38,534 bases of DNA. It comes from Chloroflexota bacterium. Lineage in GTDB: Bacteria > Chloroflexota > Dehalococcoidia > Lucifugimonadales > Lucifugimonadaceae. This document shows, in pieces, positions 24,184-33,839 of the stretch (the first letter of the stretch is position 1; each line of letters opens with the position of its first letter). Below the pieces are notes generated by a model. It was not told where the DNA came from. It ran no database searches and saw nothing but the letters and a program-made list of their open reading frames with translations. The stretch lies in assembly GCA_018673955.1 (NCBI GenBank), contig JABHBJ010000069.1:1-38534 (forward strand), given 5' to 3'. A program made the translations under genes and the position numbers.

Positions 24184-25866
24184 TTAGTAGACCCTCTTTA
24201 CTGGTTCCCACTGCGTGATTTTCACATCAGAAGTTTCAACACGAACACCGTCCTCGGCTTCATCGTCTTGATACATGAGGGTGTGTTTCAGCCAATTTTC
24301 ATCATCACGTTCAGTGATGTCGGTTCGGAAGTGCGCTCCGCGGCTCTCTTTACGAGTTAGCGCCCCGGCGACAACAGCCTCGGCACAATCAACCATGAAT
24401 TCAAGCTCTAGACCGAACATAAGGTCGGTATTGAATACCTTTCCCTTATTTTCGATCGAAAAGCCACCCATTCGAGACTTCACGTTCTTGAGGTTCTCTA
24501 GTGCACCTTCCATAGACGCTTGGTCACGGAATACTCCGATGCCCTTCGTCATGCCACGAGCCATATCGTCTCGGACAGTTGCGACTCGCTCGCCTTTCGG
24601 TCGGTCAAGCAACGCTTGCAATCGAGCATTCTCGCTTGCGAGATCTTCCTCTGTCTTCGAATGAGCACGAACGCTCTTGATGTACTCAACAGCGTGTACG
24701 CCCGACCGTCGACCGAATACGACAGTGTCAAGCAGTGAGTTAGCACCCAAGCGGTTGGCACCGTGAACACTAACGTTTGCACATTCACCAGCTGCGTAAA
24801 GACCAGGAACGTTCGTCGCACCATTAACGTCGGTCTTAATACCGCCCATGATGTAGTGCATTCCAGGCTGAACCGGCACTGGCTGTTCTGCCATATCGAT
24901 TCCTAAGAATTCGACTGATACCTCCTGAAGATATCCGAGTTTCGCCTCGATGTAGGATCGACCCAAATGACGCAGGTCGAGAAGAACGTTTCCGTCGATT
25001 CCCCTCCCCTCGTCGATCTCAGTCTGCTCAGCACGAGAAACAACGTCTCGTGAAGCAAGTTCCATATAGTCGGGAGCAGTTTTTTCCATGAACCGTTCGC
25101 CAGAAGCATTGAGAAGGTACGCACCCTCACCACGAGCTGCCTCCGACATCAGAATGCCGGTTCGAGCTAGCGTCGTTGGGTGGTACTGGATCATCTCCAT
25201 ATCCATCAACGGAACACCTGCTCGGTAAGCAAGCGAAAGACCATCACCAGTACAGATCAGTGCGTTGGTGGAAGGTTCAAATACACGACCTGCGCCACCG
25301 GCTGCCATGATGACTGCCTTGGCCCTTATCGTGTGCATCTCGCCCGTCTTCAGGTCGATTGCGACCACACCACGGCAAGCGCCGTCTTCGATTATGAGCT
25401 TAGTGACGAACCACTCTTCGTAAACATTGAGTCCAAGCTTGAGCGACTGCTCGAAGAGGACATGAAGAATGGCTGATCCGGTGATGGCTCCAACGAAGAA
25501 TGTTCGAGCAACCTTCTGACCACCAAACGCACGTGTGCCGAGTTTGCCGTCTTCTCCACGGCTGAAAATAACTCCCATGCGTTCGAGTTCGAGCACAGCC
25601 TCACCGGCTTCACTCGACATAACCTCAACCGCATCTTGGTCGGCTAGGAAGTCACTACCCTTGATCGTATCGTAGGCGTGCCCTTCCCACTCATCACCAC
25701 GGTCTGTGAGCGGAGCGTTGATTCCACCCTGAGCAGCGTTTGAGTGGCTGCGCACGGGGTGAACTTTCGAAATAACCGCAACGTCAGCACCTGCACGCGT
25801 AACTTCAACAGCAGCCCTGAGCCCGGCGAGTCCTCCACCGATAATCAGAACATCATGCTCATACAT
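24184..25866 (-). CDS. sdhA: Succinate dehydrogenase / fumarate reductase flavoprotein subunit
   Basis: The 560-residue catalytic subunit oxidises succinate to fumarate (or the reverse). The N-terminal FAD motif is GGGLAG (residues 10-15). The RSHSNAAQGG block places H41 at the position of the histidine that binds FAD covalently in E. coli SdhA (H45). Active-site blocks HGANRLGANSLLD and the earlier HYIMGGIKTD are present. Sequence alone cannot tell the direction; the aerobic complex I context and fumC and mdh in the same window favour succinate oxidation. The ATG is preceded by GAGG at a good distance. It is the first of three sdh genes and follows the Nudix gene by 45 bases. Confidence 0.95.
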   Translation of the reverse strand: MYEHDVLIIGGGLAGLRAAVEVTRAGADVAVISKVHPVRSHSNAAQGGINAPLTDRGDEWEGHAYDTIKGSDFLADQDAVEVMSSEAGEAVLELERMGVIFSRGEDGKLGTRAFGGQKVARTFFVGAITGSAILHVLFEQSLKLGLNVYEEWFVTKLIIEDGACRGVVAIDLKTGEMHTIRAKAVIMAAGGAGRVFEPSTNALICTGDGLSLAYRAGVPLMDMEMIQYHPTTLARTGILMSEAARGEGAYLLNASGERFMEKTAPDYMELASRDVVSRAEQTEIDEGRGIDGNVLLDLRHLGRSYIEAKLGYLQEVSVEFLGIDMAEQPVPVQPGMHYIMGGIKTDVNGATNVPGLYAAGECANVSVHGANRLGANSLLDTVVFGRRSGVHAVEYIKSVRAHSKTEEDLASENARLQALLDRPKGERVATVRDDMARGMTKGIGVFRDQASMEGALENLKNVKSRMGGFSIENKGKVFNTDLMFGLELEFMVDCAEAVVAGALTRKESRGAHFRTDITERDDENWLKHTLMYQDDEAEDGVRVETSDVKITQWEPVKRVY

Positions 25867-25911
25867 AGGCTCGCCTCGCGCTGCGCTCGTTATTTGGTTT
25901 AATCATTTTTT

Positions 25912-26463
25912 TCAGCCCTTGATGTGTTCTGTGTACACATATTGAGCCGACAGCAATGCTGCTATCGACATCTGATCTTCAAGTTCGCCTGATGAAATCA
26001 ATCGTTGAATGTCTTTGAAATCGACTTCTTCAACAACAATGTCCTCTCCATCATCGGAGGGCAATGGTGCTAATTCGAGTTCAGTTGCAATGTACATGTA
26101 CGAATACTCAGTTGAGTATCCAGGTGCGACCCAGGAACCACCGATTGAAATTAGTTTTCCGGCTTTGTATCCAACCTCTTCTTGCAATTCCCGGTGGGCA
26201 GTTACCTCCGGGCTCTCGCCTACTTCTCTCGTTCCAGCCGATGCTTCTAAAAGAAATCGTTCAGCCGCTTGTCGGTACTGCCGAATAAGTAGAACCTTCC
26301 CATCGTCTGTGATGGGAATAAGAACTACCGAACCAGGATGTTCAACAATCTCGCGATCAAACTCAGGGCCATCTTCGATTCGTGCAGTATCCACTCGTAG
26401 AGAGATTCTAGTTCCCTCATACTTGCGGTTTACAGACACTGTGGTCGGGCGTTTAGGTCGCAA
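25912..26463 (-). CDS. Nudix hydrolase, ADP-ribose pyrophosphatase-like
   Basis: A 183-residue Nudix enzyme. The Nudix box is complete at residues 77-99 (G, then E83, then RELQEEVGY), giving Mg2+-dependent cleavage of a nucleoside diphosphate linked to another group. The preceding VLLIRQYRQAAERFLLEASA region is typical of the ADP-ribose/ADP-sugar pyrophosphatase branch, which splits ADP-ribose into AMP and ribose 5-phosphate. The start is a TTG without a ribosome binding site; a GTG eight codons later is another option. Its position next to NAD kinase (30-base gap) suggests a shared role in NAD-related metabolism. Confidence 0.87.
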   Translation of the reverse strand: MRPKRPTTVSVNRKYEGTRISLRVDTARIEDGPEFDREIVEHPGSVVLIPITDDGKVLLIRQYRQAAERFLLEASAGTREVGESPEVTAHRELQEEVGYKAGKLISIGGSWVAPGYSTEYSYMYIATELELAPLPSDDGEDIVVEEVDFKDIQRLISSGELEDQMSIAALLSAQYVYTEHIKG

Positions 26464-26493
26464 AACTTAGTTATATTACCGAATTTCCAGCGA

Positions 26494-27363
26494 CTAAATA
26501 CGCCGTCGAGGTGGACTTTTAACGGAACCTTTTCGCAACTCTAGCCGAGTCGACAAATCTCCCCAGAAATCTGCCGCAGGTTTACGACGCAAGAAAGCTG
26601 CGAAATCACCGCTCTGAGTAATCGTGACCATCTCACCTGCACTAAGTGTGTGATCGATGAAACCATCGGCGTTTAAAGTCGCATCTTCATACGCCTCAAC
26701 AGTAAGCTCAACAGTTGAAGACGACTGCAAAATCGCCCCTCCAAATTGACTCATATGAGAAGCAATCGGTTTTACGAGAAAATCTTTGGAGGTCGGATCC
26801 ATCACAGGACCACCAAGCGCAAGGCTGTAACCTGTCGAACCGGTAGCGGTCGAAACAACAACGCCATCGCCGCGGTATGTGGCTAGGTGAACACCATCGA
26901 CAACCGTGCTCACTTCGATCACTCTAAGCGTCGCCCCGCGTGCCAGAGTGACATCGTTCAAGGCAAGTATAGGATCTGAATCTCCGTCCGTACGGGAGAT
27001 AACAGCTTTCAGCATGAACCGATGTTCGATCCGTGCGTTGCCTTCCAAGTACCAGCCAACTTCGCCGACAGCATCCTCATTTTCGATATCGCTCATGAAG
27101 CCGACTCGACCCATATTGATACCGAGAATTGGTATGTCGCGAGATGCAGCGGCATGCGCGCCACGAAGAATCGTGCCATCGCCGCCGATAGTCACGATCA
27201 AATCTGAGTTGGCGAGTTCCGCTTCACGTTCGTGGAGATCTGATTGAGTAGCCAACCACCAATTGCGACCATCCGGGTAGGCGGTCGTGAGTTTACAGGC
27301 GAGTTCGCCCGCTTCAGCAAGTTCGCCGTTGTGAACGATTCCGATGTTGTGATAGCTGGCCAT
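26494..27363 (-). CDS. nadK: NAD kinase
   Basis: Phosphorylates NAD to NADP using ATP or polyphosphate. The 289-residue protein has the signature GGDGT at residues 60-64, the NMGRVGFMSD block near 83, the ALND segment near 134, and the ATGSTGYSLALGGP motif at 173-186, all expected for the NadK/PpnK family. Length is typical for bacterial enzymes. It sits 91 bases downstream of nuoN on the same strand and just before the Nudix gene, linking NADP supply to the respiratory gene block. No strong ribosome binding site precedes the ATG. Confidence 0.95.
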   Translation of the reverse strand: MASYHNIGIVHNGELAEAGELACKLTTAYPDGRNWWLATQSDLHEREAELANSDLIVTIGGDGTILRGAHAAASRDIPILGINMGRVGFMSDIENEDAVGEVGWYLEGNARIEHRFMLKAVISRTDGDSDPILALNDVTLARGATLRVIEVSTVVDGVHLATYRGDGVVVSTATGSTGYSLALGGPVMDPTSKDFLVKPIASHMSQFGGAILQSSSTVELTVEAYEDATLNADGFIDHTLSAGEMVTITQSGDFAAFLRRKPAADFWGDLSTRLELRKGSVKSPPRRRI

Positions 27364-27454
27364 ATTGGTAGATAACGGTCCAAAGTGCCGGTTTCGAATC
27401 GAAGTTTACATCCCCTAGGACATTTCCCTGACGTGCAAAGAGACCAGATGCCTA

Positions 27455-28969
27455 CTATCCCGTAATCATCGCAGGAACTATCGAGAGTGCCTTTTCGGCA
27501 AGATCAAGCATGAGGAACGGCGCAAGGCCGAACACACCAGCTCCGATCGCTGCGAAGCCAGCAGCCACCAAAATCGGCTTATCGGCACTGAACTGCGATT
27601 CGTCTACAGCGTCTTCGAACACAATCGCCCGAATCACACGCAGGTAGTAGTAAGCAGCAATAACAGTGTTCATCACACCGATCACCACGAGCCATGTCAG
27701 ATTAGCGTTTAGCGCCGCGCCGAAGACCACAACCTTTGTCATAAACCCAACGGTCGGCGGCATACCAAGAAGTGACAATAACCCAAATACGAGAAGCCCG
27801 GCCAATAGAGGCGATCGCTTCAGCAGACCGTTCAGCCCTGCAATTGAGTCATCGTTTGTTCGCGATGTGATAGCTATCACCGCAAAGAACACAGCCAAAT
27901 TCGTAAACGCATACCCAGCTAGGTAGTATAAAACGCTCTGCGGACCCGCTCCGGCAGACGTAGCTCCGACCTGATTGGCAGGAACAGAAGCCAGACCAAC
28001 CAAAATGTAACCCGCCTGAGCAATTGTTGAATAGCCCAACAGTCGTTTGATGTTCGATTGAGATAACGCCAGCGTGTTACCGAGAGTCATCGTTACAGCA
28101 GCGAGAATCGCAAAAAGTCCCGACCAGTCTTGCATCAGGTTCGCATCGCCAAATGCAACGTACATGATTCGCATAATCACAGCAAAAGCAGCGGCTTTGG
28201 ATGCTACCGATAGGAATGCAGCCACAGGAGTCGGAGCTCCCTGATAAACGTCTGGAACCCACATTTGCCAAGGAACGACAGCCATCTTGAAGCCGAACCC
28301 AGCAACTATCATGATGACCGATAACAGAACTGCGTAAGAACCGAACGGCACTCCGGGCTCGGTCGGCAGAACGGCGAGCCGTTCCATAATCAAATGAAGG
28401 TTCGTGCTTCCGGTGTAACCGTAGATGTAGGCGAATCCGTAAAGCAAAAGCGCACTTGAAATCGCCGAGAGAACAAAGAATTTCGTTCCCGCCTCGACAC
28501 CCTGCTTAGATCGGTGGATCGCTGCAAGTGCGACGACAGGAAGCGCCGTGAGTTCCAGAGCAACGTAGATCGTAATCAACTCTGTTGCCGAAACCAGAAT
28601 CATCATGCCCGTCACGGAAAGCAGTACGAGAGAAACGAATTCGCCGCCGTAGTCCTTCATCCGATCACTTGCGATGTATTTTGCCGAAGCGAGAATCGTT
28701 CCTGCCATCACCGTGAGCAGAATGAACTTGAAGAAAAGTGAAAATCGATCAGCTTCAAATGTATCGAAAAGTGCCGGACCGGTTGCAGGATCGCCAAACC
28801 AACCGTTCCAGAGATTCAGCGTAAGAATCAGAGGAACTACGAGACCAACAAACGCGACAGTCGATACCTTCGCCATACTACGCGTGACAAGATCAACAGA
28901 TATTACGACCAGTGCCAATAGGGCCATGGCTATTTCAGGGGACAGTACCCAGAAGTCCTGTGCAGTCAT
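27455..28969 (-). CDS. nuoN: NADH-quinone oxidoreductase subunit N
   Basis: One of three antiporter-like proton-pumping subunits in the membrane arm of complex I. The 504-residue protein is strongly hydrophobic with about 14 transmembrane segments. The TM5-type block YVALELTALPVVALA carries the conserved glutamate, and the TM7/8 block FKMAVVPWQMWVPDVYQGAP carries the lysine and the WVPDVYQGAP signature typical of NuoN. Its ATG overlaps the nuoM stop by one base (TAATG), indicating coupled translation. It is the last nuo gene in the operon. Confidence 0.95.
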   Translation of the reverse strand: MTAQDFWVLSPEIAMALLALVVISVDLVTRSMAKVSTVAFVGLVVPLILTLNLWNGWFGDPATGPALFDTFEADRFSLFFKFILLTVMAGTILASAKYIASDRMKDYGGEFVSLVLLSVTGMMILVSATELITIYVALELTALPVVALAAIHRSKQGVEAGTKFFVLSAISSALLLYGFAYIYGYTGSTNLHLIMERLAVLPTEPGVPFGSYAVLLSVIMIVAGFGFKMAVVPWQMWVPDVYQGAPTPVAAFLSVASKAAAFAVIMRIMYVAFGDANLMQDWSGLFAILAAVTMTLGNTLALSQSNIKRLLGYSTIAQAGYILVGLASVPANQVGATSAGAGPQSVLYYLAGYAFTNLAVFFAVIAITSRTNDDSIAGLNGLLKRSPLLAGLLVFGLLSLLGMPPTVGFMTKVVVFGAALNANLTWLVVIGVMNTVIAAYYYLRVIRAIVFEDAVDESQFSADKPILVAAGFAAIGAGVFGLAPFLMLDLAEKALSIVPAMITG

Positions 28970-30522
28970 TACCTAACCACCGCCTGAATACCAATATCGA
29001 ACATATCTGTGATCACTGAAGGCCAAATTCCAACTATGAAAATAGGAGCCGCCAACGCAATGACGGGGACCATGTCGACCCAGTTGGCGTCGGTAAGATT
29101 GTCGTAAACCTCGTCGGAAATACCGGGGCTAGTAGGACGTGCGCCAAAGAACACTCTCTGAACCATCCAAAGCGTGTAACCGGCAGCGAGTACGACACCG
29201 AATGCCGACACTCCCGTTGCCCACGGCCATACAGAGAATGTGCCCAAGAAGATCATGATTTCAGCTACGAATCCCGAAAGCGCCGGAAGCCCTAGCGAAC
29301 CAAACCCTGCGATCAAGAAGAAGATCGCTATCAAAGGCATCTTCTTCCACAACCCACCAAGGTGAGGAATATGACGTGTGTGAGTGCGGTCGTACGAAAG
29401 ACCGACCATCAAGAACGCCAGTCCCGTAATAGTACCGTGGGTGAACATCTGTAATGCAGCACCGTTCAAACCGGCCGTCGAAGTCTCGACTGCCGACGAA
29501 CCGACAGCGGCGACACCCAACATAACGAATCCCATGTGACTTATCGAACTATAAGCAATAAGCCGTTTCATATCCGTTTGGCGAATCGTAATGATTCCGC
29601 CATAGATCACTGAAACCGCCGCTACAACCGCCATATACCCGGCAACGTCATGAATCGTAAATCCTTTAGTCTCCTGGAAGAAGCCAAGGCTGATTCGAAG
29701 TAGTCCGTACCCAGCCATCTTCAGCAGAACGCCCGCAAGCATTACAGATACAGCAGTCGGAGCGTCGGTATGGGCGTCAGGCAGCCAACTGTGAACAGGC
29801 CATAAAGGCAATTTCACTGCGAACGCTATGAAGAAGAATGTGAAAATAAGCGCGGCAGGAACTACAAGATCCGCACCAGCTATTAACTCAGGGACACCCA
29901 CGATTCCGAGTTCCGGAATCGAAACCATTGCCAATGTGTTCACACCAGGTGTCACGTAGATGGCCAATATGCCGACGAGCATGAACGCTCCACCAGCCAG
30001 AGTAAACAAAACAAACTTCATCGCTGAGTAACGAGGACGTCCACTACCCCAAATGGCAATGAGCATGAACATTGGAATCAGTTCAAACTCGAAGAAAATG
30101 AAGAACAGCATCAAATCTAGCGAAACGAATACACCTAACACTGACGTCTGAAGCAGCAGCAACCACATGAAGTACTCGCGCAAACGCTTCTTGATTCGCC
30201 ACGAACCAAGCGCAGCTGCCATTCCGAGAATTCCGGTGAGCAATACAAGTGGTGCGCTCAAACCATCGACACCAATCAGATACGAAGACCGAAGTGCATC
30301 GATAGGAATCCAGCGTTCCAAATAGTCGATCATCTGGACGCCAGCTAGGTCTTGGTCATAGCCAACGAACACCATAACGGTCAATACGAACGTAACGACA
30401 GTCGCACCGATCGAGATCCAGCGGATCTGTTGATCAGAGTTTTTGCCGCGTGCGAAGATCGCCACCAACAGCCCAACAGCTGCAGGTAGGAACACCGTTA
30501 TCGTCAGCAACCCATCAAACAC
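28969..30522 (-). CDS. nuoM: NADH-quinone oxidoreductase subunit M
   Basis: Antiporter-like proton-pumping subunit of complex I, 517 residues with about 14 transmembrane segments. The conserved glutamate is in FFEFELIPMFMLIAIWG, and the lysine and signature WLPDAHTDAPTAVSVMLAG are clear. The start is a GTG supported by a strong GGAGG six bases upstream on the minus strand, in the 66-base gap after nuoL. Confidence 0.95.
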   Translation of the reverse strand: MFDGLLTITVFLPAAVGLLVAIFARGKNSDQQIRWISIGATVVTFVLTVMVFVGYDQDLAGVQMIDYLERWIPIDALRSSYLIGVDGLSAPLVLLTGILGMAAALGSWRIKKRLREYFMWLLLLQTSVLGVFVSLDLMLFFIFFEFELIPMFMLIAIWGSGRPRYSAMKFVLFTLAGGAFMLVGILAIYVTPGVNTLAMVSIPELGIVGVPELIAGADLVVPAALIFTFFFIAFAVKLPLWPVHSWLPDAHTDAPTAVSVMLAGVLLKMAGYGLLRISLGFFQETKGFTIHDVAGYMAVVAAVSVIYGGIITIRQTDMKRLIAYSSISHMGFVMLGVAAVGSSAVETSTAGLNGAALQMFTHGTITGLAFLMVGLSYDRTHTRHIPHLGGLWKKMPLIAIFFLIAGFGSLGLPALSGFVAEIMIFLGTFSVWPWATGVSAFGVVLAAGYTLWMVQRVFFGARPTSPGISDEVYDNLTDANWVDMVPVIALAAPIFIVGIWPSVITDMFDIGIQAVVR

Positions 30523-30588
30523 GGGCGACCTCCAATGCAGTATTTCGGAAATATTCTGTTTTGCTTGCGCTAAATTCCAAGTGCGTTA

Positions 30589-32601
30589 TTAGCCCCATAG
30601 CAAGAACGCTGCTACTACTGCGACCACGCCGATGACCATGCCAACTGCGTAAGTCTGTGTCTGACCGTTTTGAACCAGTGCCCCACTCTTTCCGATTCGA
30701 CTTACCCAATTCGAAAGGTGAACGTTTGCGTTGTCGATCCAGTGCTCATCGAACCATCGCAACGCATCTGCTACATACTTGTAGAAGCCTTTGCGGACGA
30801 TGATGTTCTCGTACACTTCATCGAAGTAGTACTTGCGGAACATGAGCTTGTAGATCGGCTGGAATCGAGCTCCCATAGTTGTCGGCGAGATCGATCCCTT
30901 TACGTACATGAGATAAGCAAGACCAATACCGGCCAACGCCAGAACAGTCGAAATACCAGCGACCATGTAGTTGAATTCAGGTGCAGCACCAGCGTGCTCT
31001 GCTGCCGAATGACCACCGTCCGCATCCAAAGGGAACACATCGTGGTTCTCGACAGTCACATAGTGAGCAAATGCGTGCTTGTCGATTCCGCCAACTTCGA
31101 TTACAGGGTTCGAGAAGAAACCTATACCAATTGCGAGTACCGCAAGAATCATGATCGGGGCAACCATCAACCAAGGCGATTCGCCAAAGTGGGAATGTGC
31201 GCTGCCGACTGGAGCTGGATCTCCAGCGACCTCAGCATCCTTCATTTCCTGCTCTCCCCCACCCTTCCACTCGCCGTGGAACGTAAGGAATATGGCTCGA
31301 AACATGTAGAAAGCTGTCATTAATGCAGCGACTAGACCAAGTGCCAGAACTATGTCACCGGTGGTTGTGCCGACTTCGGCAGCATGGCCCAGAATTTCGT
31401 CTTTAGACCAGAACCCTGAGAACGGGAATAATCCGGCAAGACTCAAGCTAGCGATAATCATCCCCCAGTAGGTTTTCGGCATGTGCCTCTTCAAGCCGCC
31501 CATGTAGTTCATGTTGAACGTACCTGAAGCGTGGTGAACCGAACCCGCGCCCAAAAACAAAGCTGCTTTGAAGAATGCGTGAGTGAACAAATGGAATAGA
31601 GCTGGAGCATAAGCACCGACTCCCAAAGCCAGCATCATGTAGCCGAGCTGAGAGATGGTCGAATACGCCAACACACGCTTTATATCGTTCGCCACTAAGC
31701 CCATAGTTGCCGCAAATACAGCAGTAAACCCACCGATTAGTGCAACAAGAATCATGATGTCCGAGTGCTCGAACAGCGGGAAGAACCGTGCGATAAGGAA
31801 CACACCGGCTGTGACCATCGTCGCCGAATGAATCAAAGCAGATACAGAGGTTGGGCCTTCCATAGCGTCGGGAAGCCAGTTATGCAGTGGGAATTGAGCC
31901 GATTTACCAATCGCACCAGCCAGAAGACCAAGTGAAACCCATGTTGCGACTGAAACTGCAATGTGACCGGCTTCAATAGCGTGGTACAACGTCATGATGT
32001 CCATGTACGACGAGTCTTGCGAGTAGAGATACAGAATTCCCAGAAGGAATCCGAAGTCACCGAACCTCGTCATCAGGAACGCCTTCTTGGCAGCCGCAGC
32101 AGCCGTCGGTCGATCCATCCAGAACCCAATCAACAAGTATGACGAAACACCAACAAGCTCCCAGAAGACAAAAATTTGAATCATGTTATTCGAAAGAACA
32201 AGACCCAACATCGACGCTGTGAACAACGCCATGTAAGTGAAGTAGCGGGTGTAGCTCTTATCGCCATGCATGTACGCCTGTCCGTAAATCTGAACAAGCA
32301 AGCTGACTCCGCTCACAACTACAAGCATGATCGATGTCAGTTGGTCGATCATCAGACCAAACGTGAGATTCAGACCGCCGATAGCGATCCAATCATGCGA
32401 TTCAAGATGCAGCGGGCCGTCGGACATCACTGTGCCAAGTGTCATCAGCGACAGAACAAATGATCCGCCAATTGCAGCAACCGTGATGTAACCGGCGTAC
32501 TTAGAGTTCGATCCTACTAAGGCGCGCACCAACACTCCATTCACCAGCATTGCGGCGATGGGAAGAGCGATTATTAGCCAGGCTAAACCTTCAGTAATCA
32601 A
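30589..32601 (-). CDS. nuoL: NADH-quinone oxidoreductase subunit L
   Basis: The distal proton-pumping subunit of complex I, 670 residues. The antiporter core shows the conserved glutamate in FWELVGVSSYLLIGFW and the WLPDAMEGPTSVSALIHSAT signature. After the core comes the long C-terminal region that, in known structures, forms the lateral helix along the membrane arm and ends in a further transmembrane segment; a hydrophobic end is seen here (VVAVVAAFLLWG). A hydrophilic stretch of about 60 residues around residue 450 contains His-rich and acidic parts. The start is a TTG preceded by AGGGA with 7-base spacing. Confidence 0.95.
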   Translation of the reverse strand: MITEGLAWLIIALPIAAMLVNGVLVRALVGSNSKYAGYITVAAIGGSFVLSLMTLGTVMSDGPLHLESHDWIAIGGLNLTFGLMIDQLTSIMLVVVSGVSLLVQIYGQAYMHGDKSYTRYFTYMALFTASMLGLVLSNNMIQIFVFWELVGVSSYLLIGFWMDRPTAAAAAKKAFLMTRFGDFGFLLGILYLYSQDSSYMDIMTLYHAIEAGHIAVSVATWVSLGLLAGAIGKSAQFPLHNWLPDAMEGPTSVSALIHSATMVTAGVFLIARFFPLFEHSDIMILVALIGGFTAVFAATMGLVANDIKRVLAYSTISQLGYMMLALGVGAYAPALFHLFTHAFFKAALFLGAGSVHHASGTFNMNYMGGLKRHMPKTYWGMIIASLSLAGLFPFSGFWSKDEILGHAAEVGTTTGDIVLALGLVAALMTAFYMFRAIFLTFHGEWKGGGEQEMKDAEVAGDPAPVGSAHSHFGESPWLMVAPIMILAVLAIGIGFFSNPVIEVGGIDKHAFAHYVTVENHDVFPLDADGGHSAAEHAGAAPEFNYMVAGISTVLALAGIGLAYLMYVKGSISPTTMGARFQPIYKLMFRKYYFDEVYENIIVRKGFYKYVADALRWFDEHWIDNANVHLSNWVSRIGKSGALVQNGQTQTYAVGMVIGVVAVVAAFLLWG

Positions 32602-32614
32602 CAGATAGTCCCTG

Positions 32615-32809
32615 TTACAGCTTTCTCAAAATTTCGTCGGCAACGTGTTCTCGACCTTTTGGAACCATCACCCGGAACGACGCATCTTCAGCCCAGTCGA
32701 GGATATCGCCCTCAGGGATGAGCTTAGTCGGCAGACCTTCTCCTTCGAGTAGGTCTTTCCACATCTGCGCAGAAATTAGGTTTGGTGTCTTCTTGTAGTC
32801 AACCCACAT
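32615..32809 (-). CDS. Small DUF2007-like protein within the nuo operon
   Basis: A 64-residue soluble protein encoded between nuoK and nuoL. Its ATG is two bases after the nuoK stop and nuoL begins 13 bases after its own stop, so it is a real operon member. The pattern (short N-terminal strand, ISAQMWKDLLEGEGLPTKLI helix-strand, a strand with FRVMVPK, then a C-terminal AxEILRKL helix) resembles the DUF2007 'putative signal transducing' fold, a small ACT-like unit. There are no membrane segments and no cysteines. Function is unknown; an assembly or regulatory role for complex I is only suggested by position. Confidence 0.75.
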   Translation of the reverse strand: MWVDYKKTPNLISAQMWKDLLEGEGLPTKLIPEGDILDWAEDASFRVMVPKGREHVADEILRKL

Positions 32810-32811
32810 AG

Positions 32812-33162
32812 CTAGTTCTTCATCTCAGAGGCATCGGTAATTTCTACCGATTCCGTTGCTCGATACATTGCGAACACTAGAGCGAAAGCCAACGCAGCCT
32901 CACCGGCAGCGACAGCAGTTACAAATATTGCGAACACATGACCAGTCAAAGCAGATCGAATGGCTTCGGCGGTCAAAGGATCGCCGCTCAACAACTCGGC
33001 AGCAGGGGTGAATCGGCTAAAACCAACCGCAGCAATCACCACACCGTTGAACATAAGTTCAAGCGACATAATCACCGTTATTAGGCTTCGACGTGAAACT
33101 GCCCCATATGCACCGATGGCGAACAATGCGCCTGAAACTAGAAGTACGCTTTCGATTGTCAT
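32812..33162 (-). CDS. nuoK: NADH-quinone oxidoreductase subunit K
   Basis: Small membrane-arm subunit of complex I, 116 residues with three transmembrane helices. The conserved glutamates are in SLELMFNGV (helix 2) and AAGEAALAFALV (helix 3). The segment between helices 2 and 3 is longer than in E. coli (100 residues in total) by about 15 residues. The ATG overlaps the nuoJ stop as ATGA. Confidence 0.93.
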   Translation of the reverse strand: MTIESVLLVSGALFAIGAYGAVSRRSLITVIMSLELMFNGVVIAAVGFSRFTPAAELLSGDPLTAEAIRSALTGHVFAIFVTAVAAGEAALAFALVFAMYRATESVEITDASEMKN

Positions 33163-33839
33163 ACCGAAGCACCTCCATTCTTAGTGGCTGGTTCAGGCTC
33201 TTCGGTCGATTTTCGCTCACGCATCAATAGCAATCCGCCAATCAACGCGGCGATGAGAAGCAATCCGATGATCTCGAAGGCAAGCATGTACTTGCGAACG
33301 AGCATCACACCAATAGCTCCAGTACTATCAACGAATACACCATCGTTTTCGATGACAACGTCGCTGTCGCCGAGAGGCGCATCAGTGAAGATTTCGATTT
33401 CATCACCTGTTCCAACCTCAACGAAGCCTTCAGTTAGCGCAGCAATAGCGATGGAATCAGTAATATCGTCCATCGAAGACCACTCTGTGTTGTAAGCAGT
33501 AAATGCGAGCGCAGCAAAGATCAGCACGGCCACTACTGCACCAACGAGCCTGCCCTGAGCTGGACGACTTCCTGATGCAATGTCTTGAATGAACATCACT
33601 GCGAACGCCATGAGCACAGATATCGCCCCGACGTACACAAGAATCTGCACGACGCCAACAAATTCGGCACTAAGTACGAAATACAAAATTCCTACACCAA
33701 GGAACGACCCCGCCAGCGCAATTGCTGCACGAAACACGTCGCGCTGAGTGACTACGATCGCAGCAAGTCCGATCGTCATCGCTGATGCTGCCCAGAACAC
33801 GATAGTCGTTAGTGTCGAAACCTCCATCATCGGCATCAT
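33159..33839 (-). CDS. nuoJ: NADH-quinone oxidoreductase subunit J
   Basis: Membrane-arm subunit of complex I, 226 residues. The first helices and the ILYFVLSAEFVGVVQILVYV block with the GAISVLMAFAVM helix are typical of NuoJ. Between the fourth and last helices lies an acidic, hydrophilic loop of about 70 residues with many D and E, longer than in E. coli NuoJ (184 residues in all). I chose the ATG at 33839 because it overlaps the nuoI stop as ATGA; an in-frame start five codons upstream and ATGs just downstream also exist. Confidence 0.9.
   Translation of the reverse strand: MMPMMEVSTLTTIVFWAASAMTIGLAAIVVTQRDVFRAAIALAGSFLGVGILYFVLSAEFVGVVQILVYVGAISVLMAFAVMFIQDIASGSRPAQGRLVGAVVAVLIFAALAFTAYNTEWSSMDDITDSIAIAALTEGFVEVGTGDEIEIFTDAPLGDSDVVIENDGVFVDSTGAIGVMLVRKYMLAFEIIGLLLIAALIGGLLLMRERKSTEEPEPATKNGGASV

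Noticed and set aside
30670-31323. Open frame of about 217 codons on the plus strand
   Set aside because: It is antisense to nuoL, a clear complex I subunit gene; its translation is low-complexity and unlike any protein family I know.
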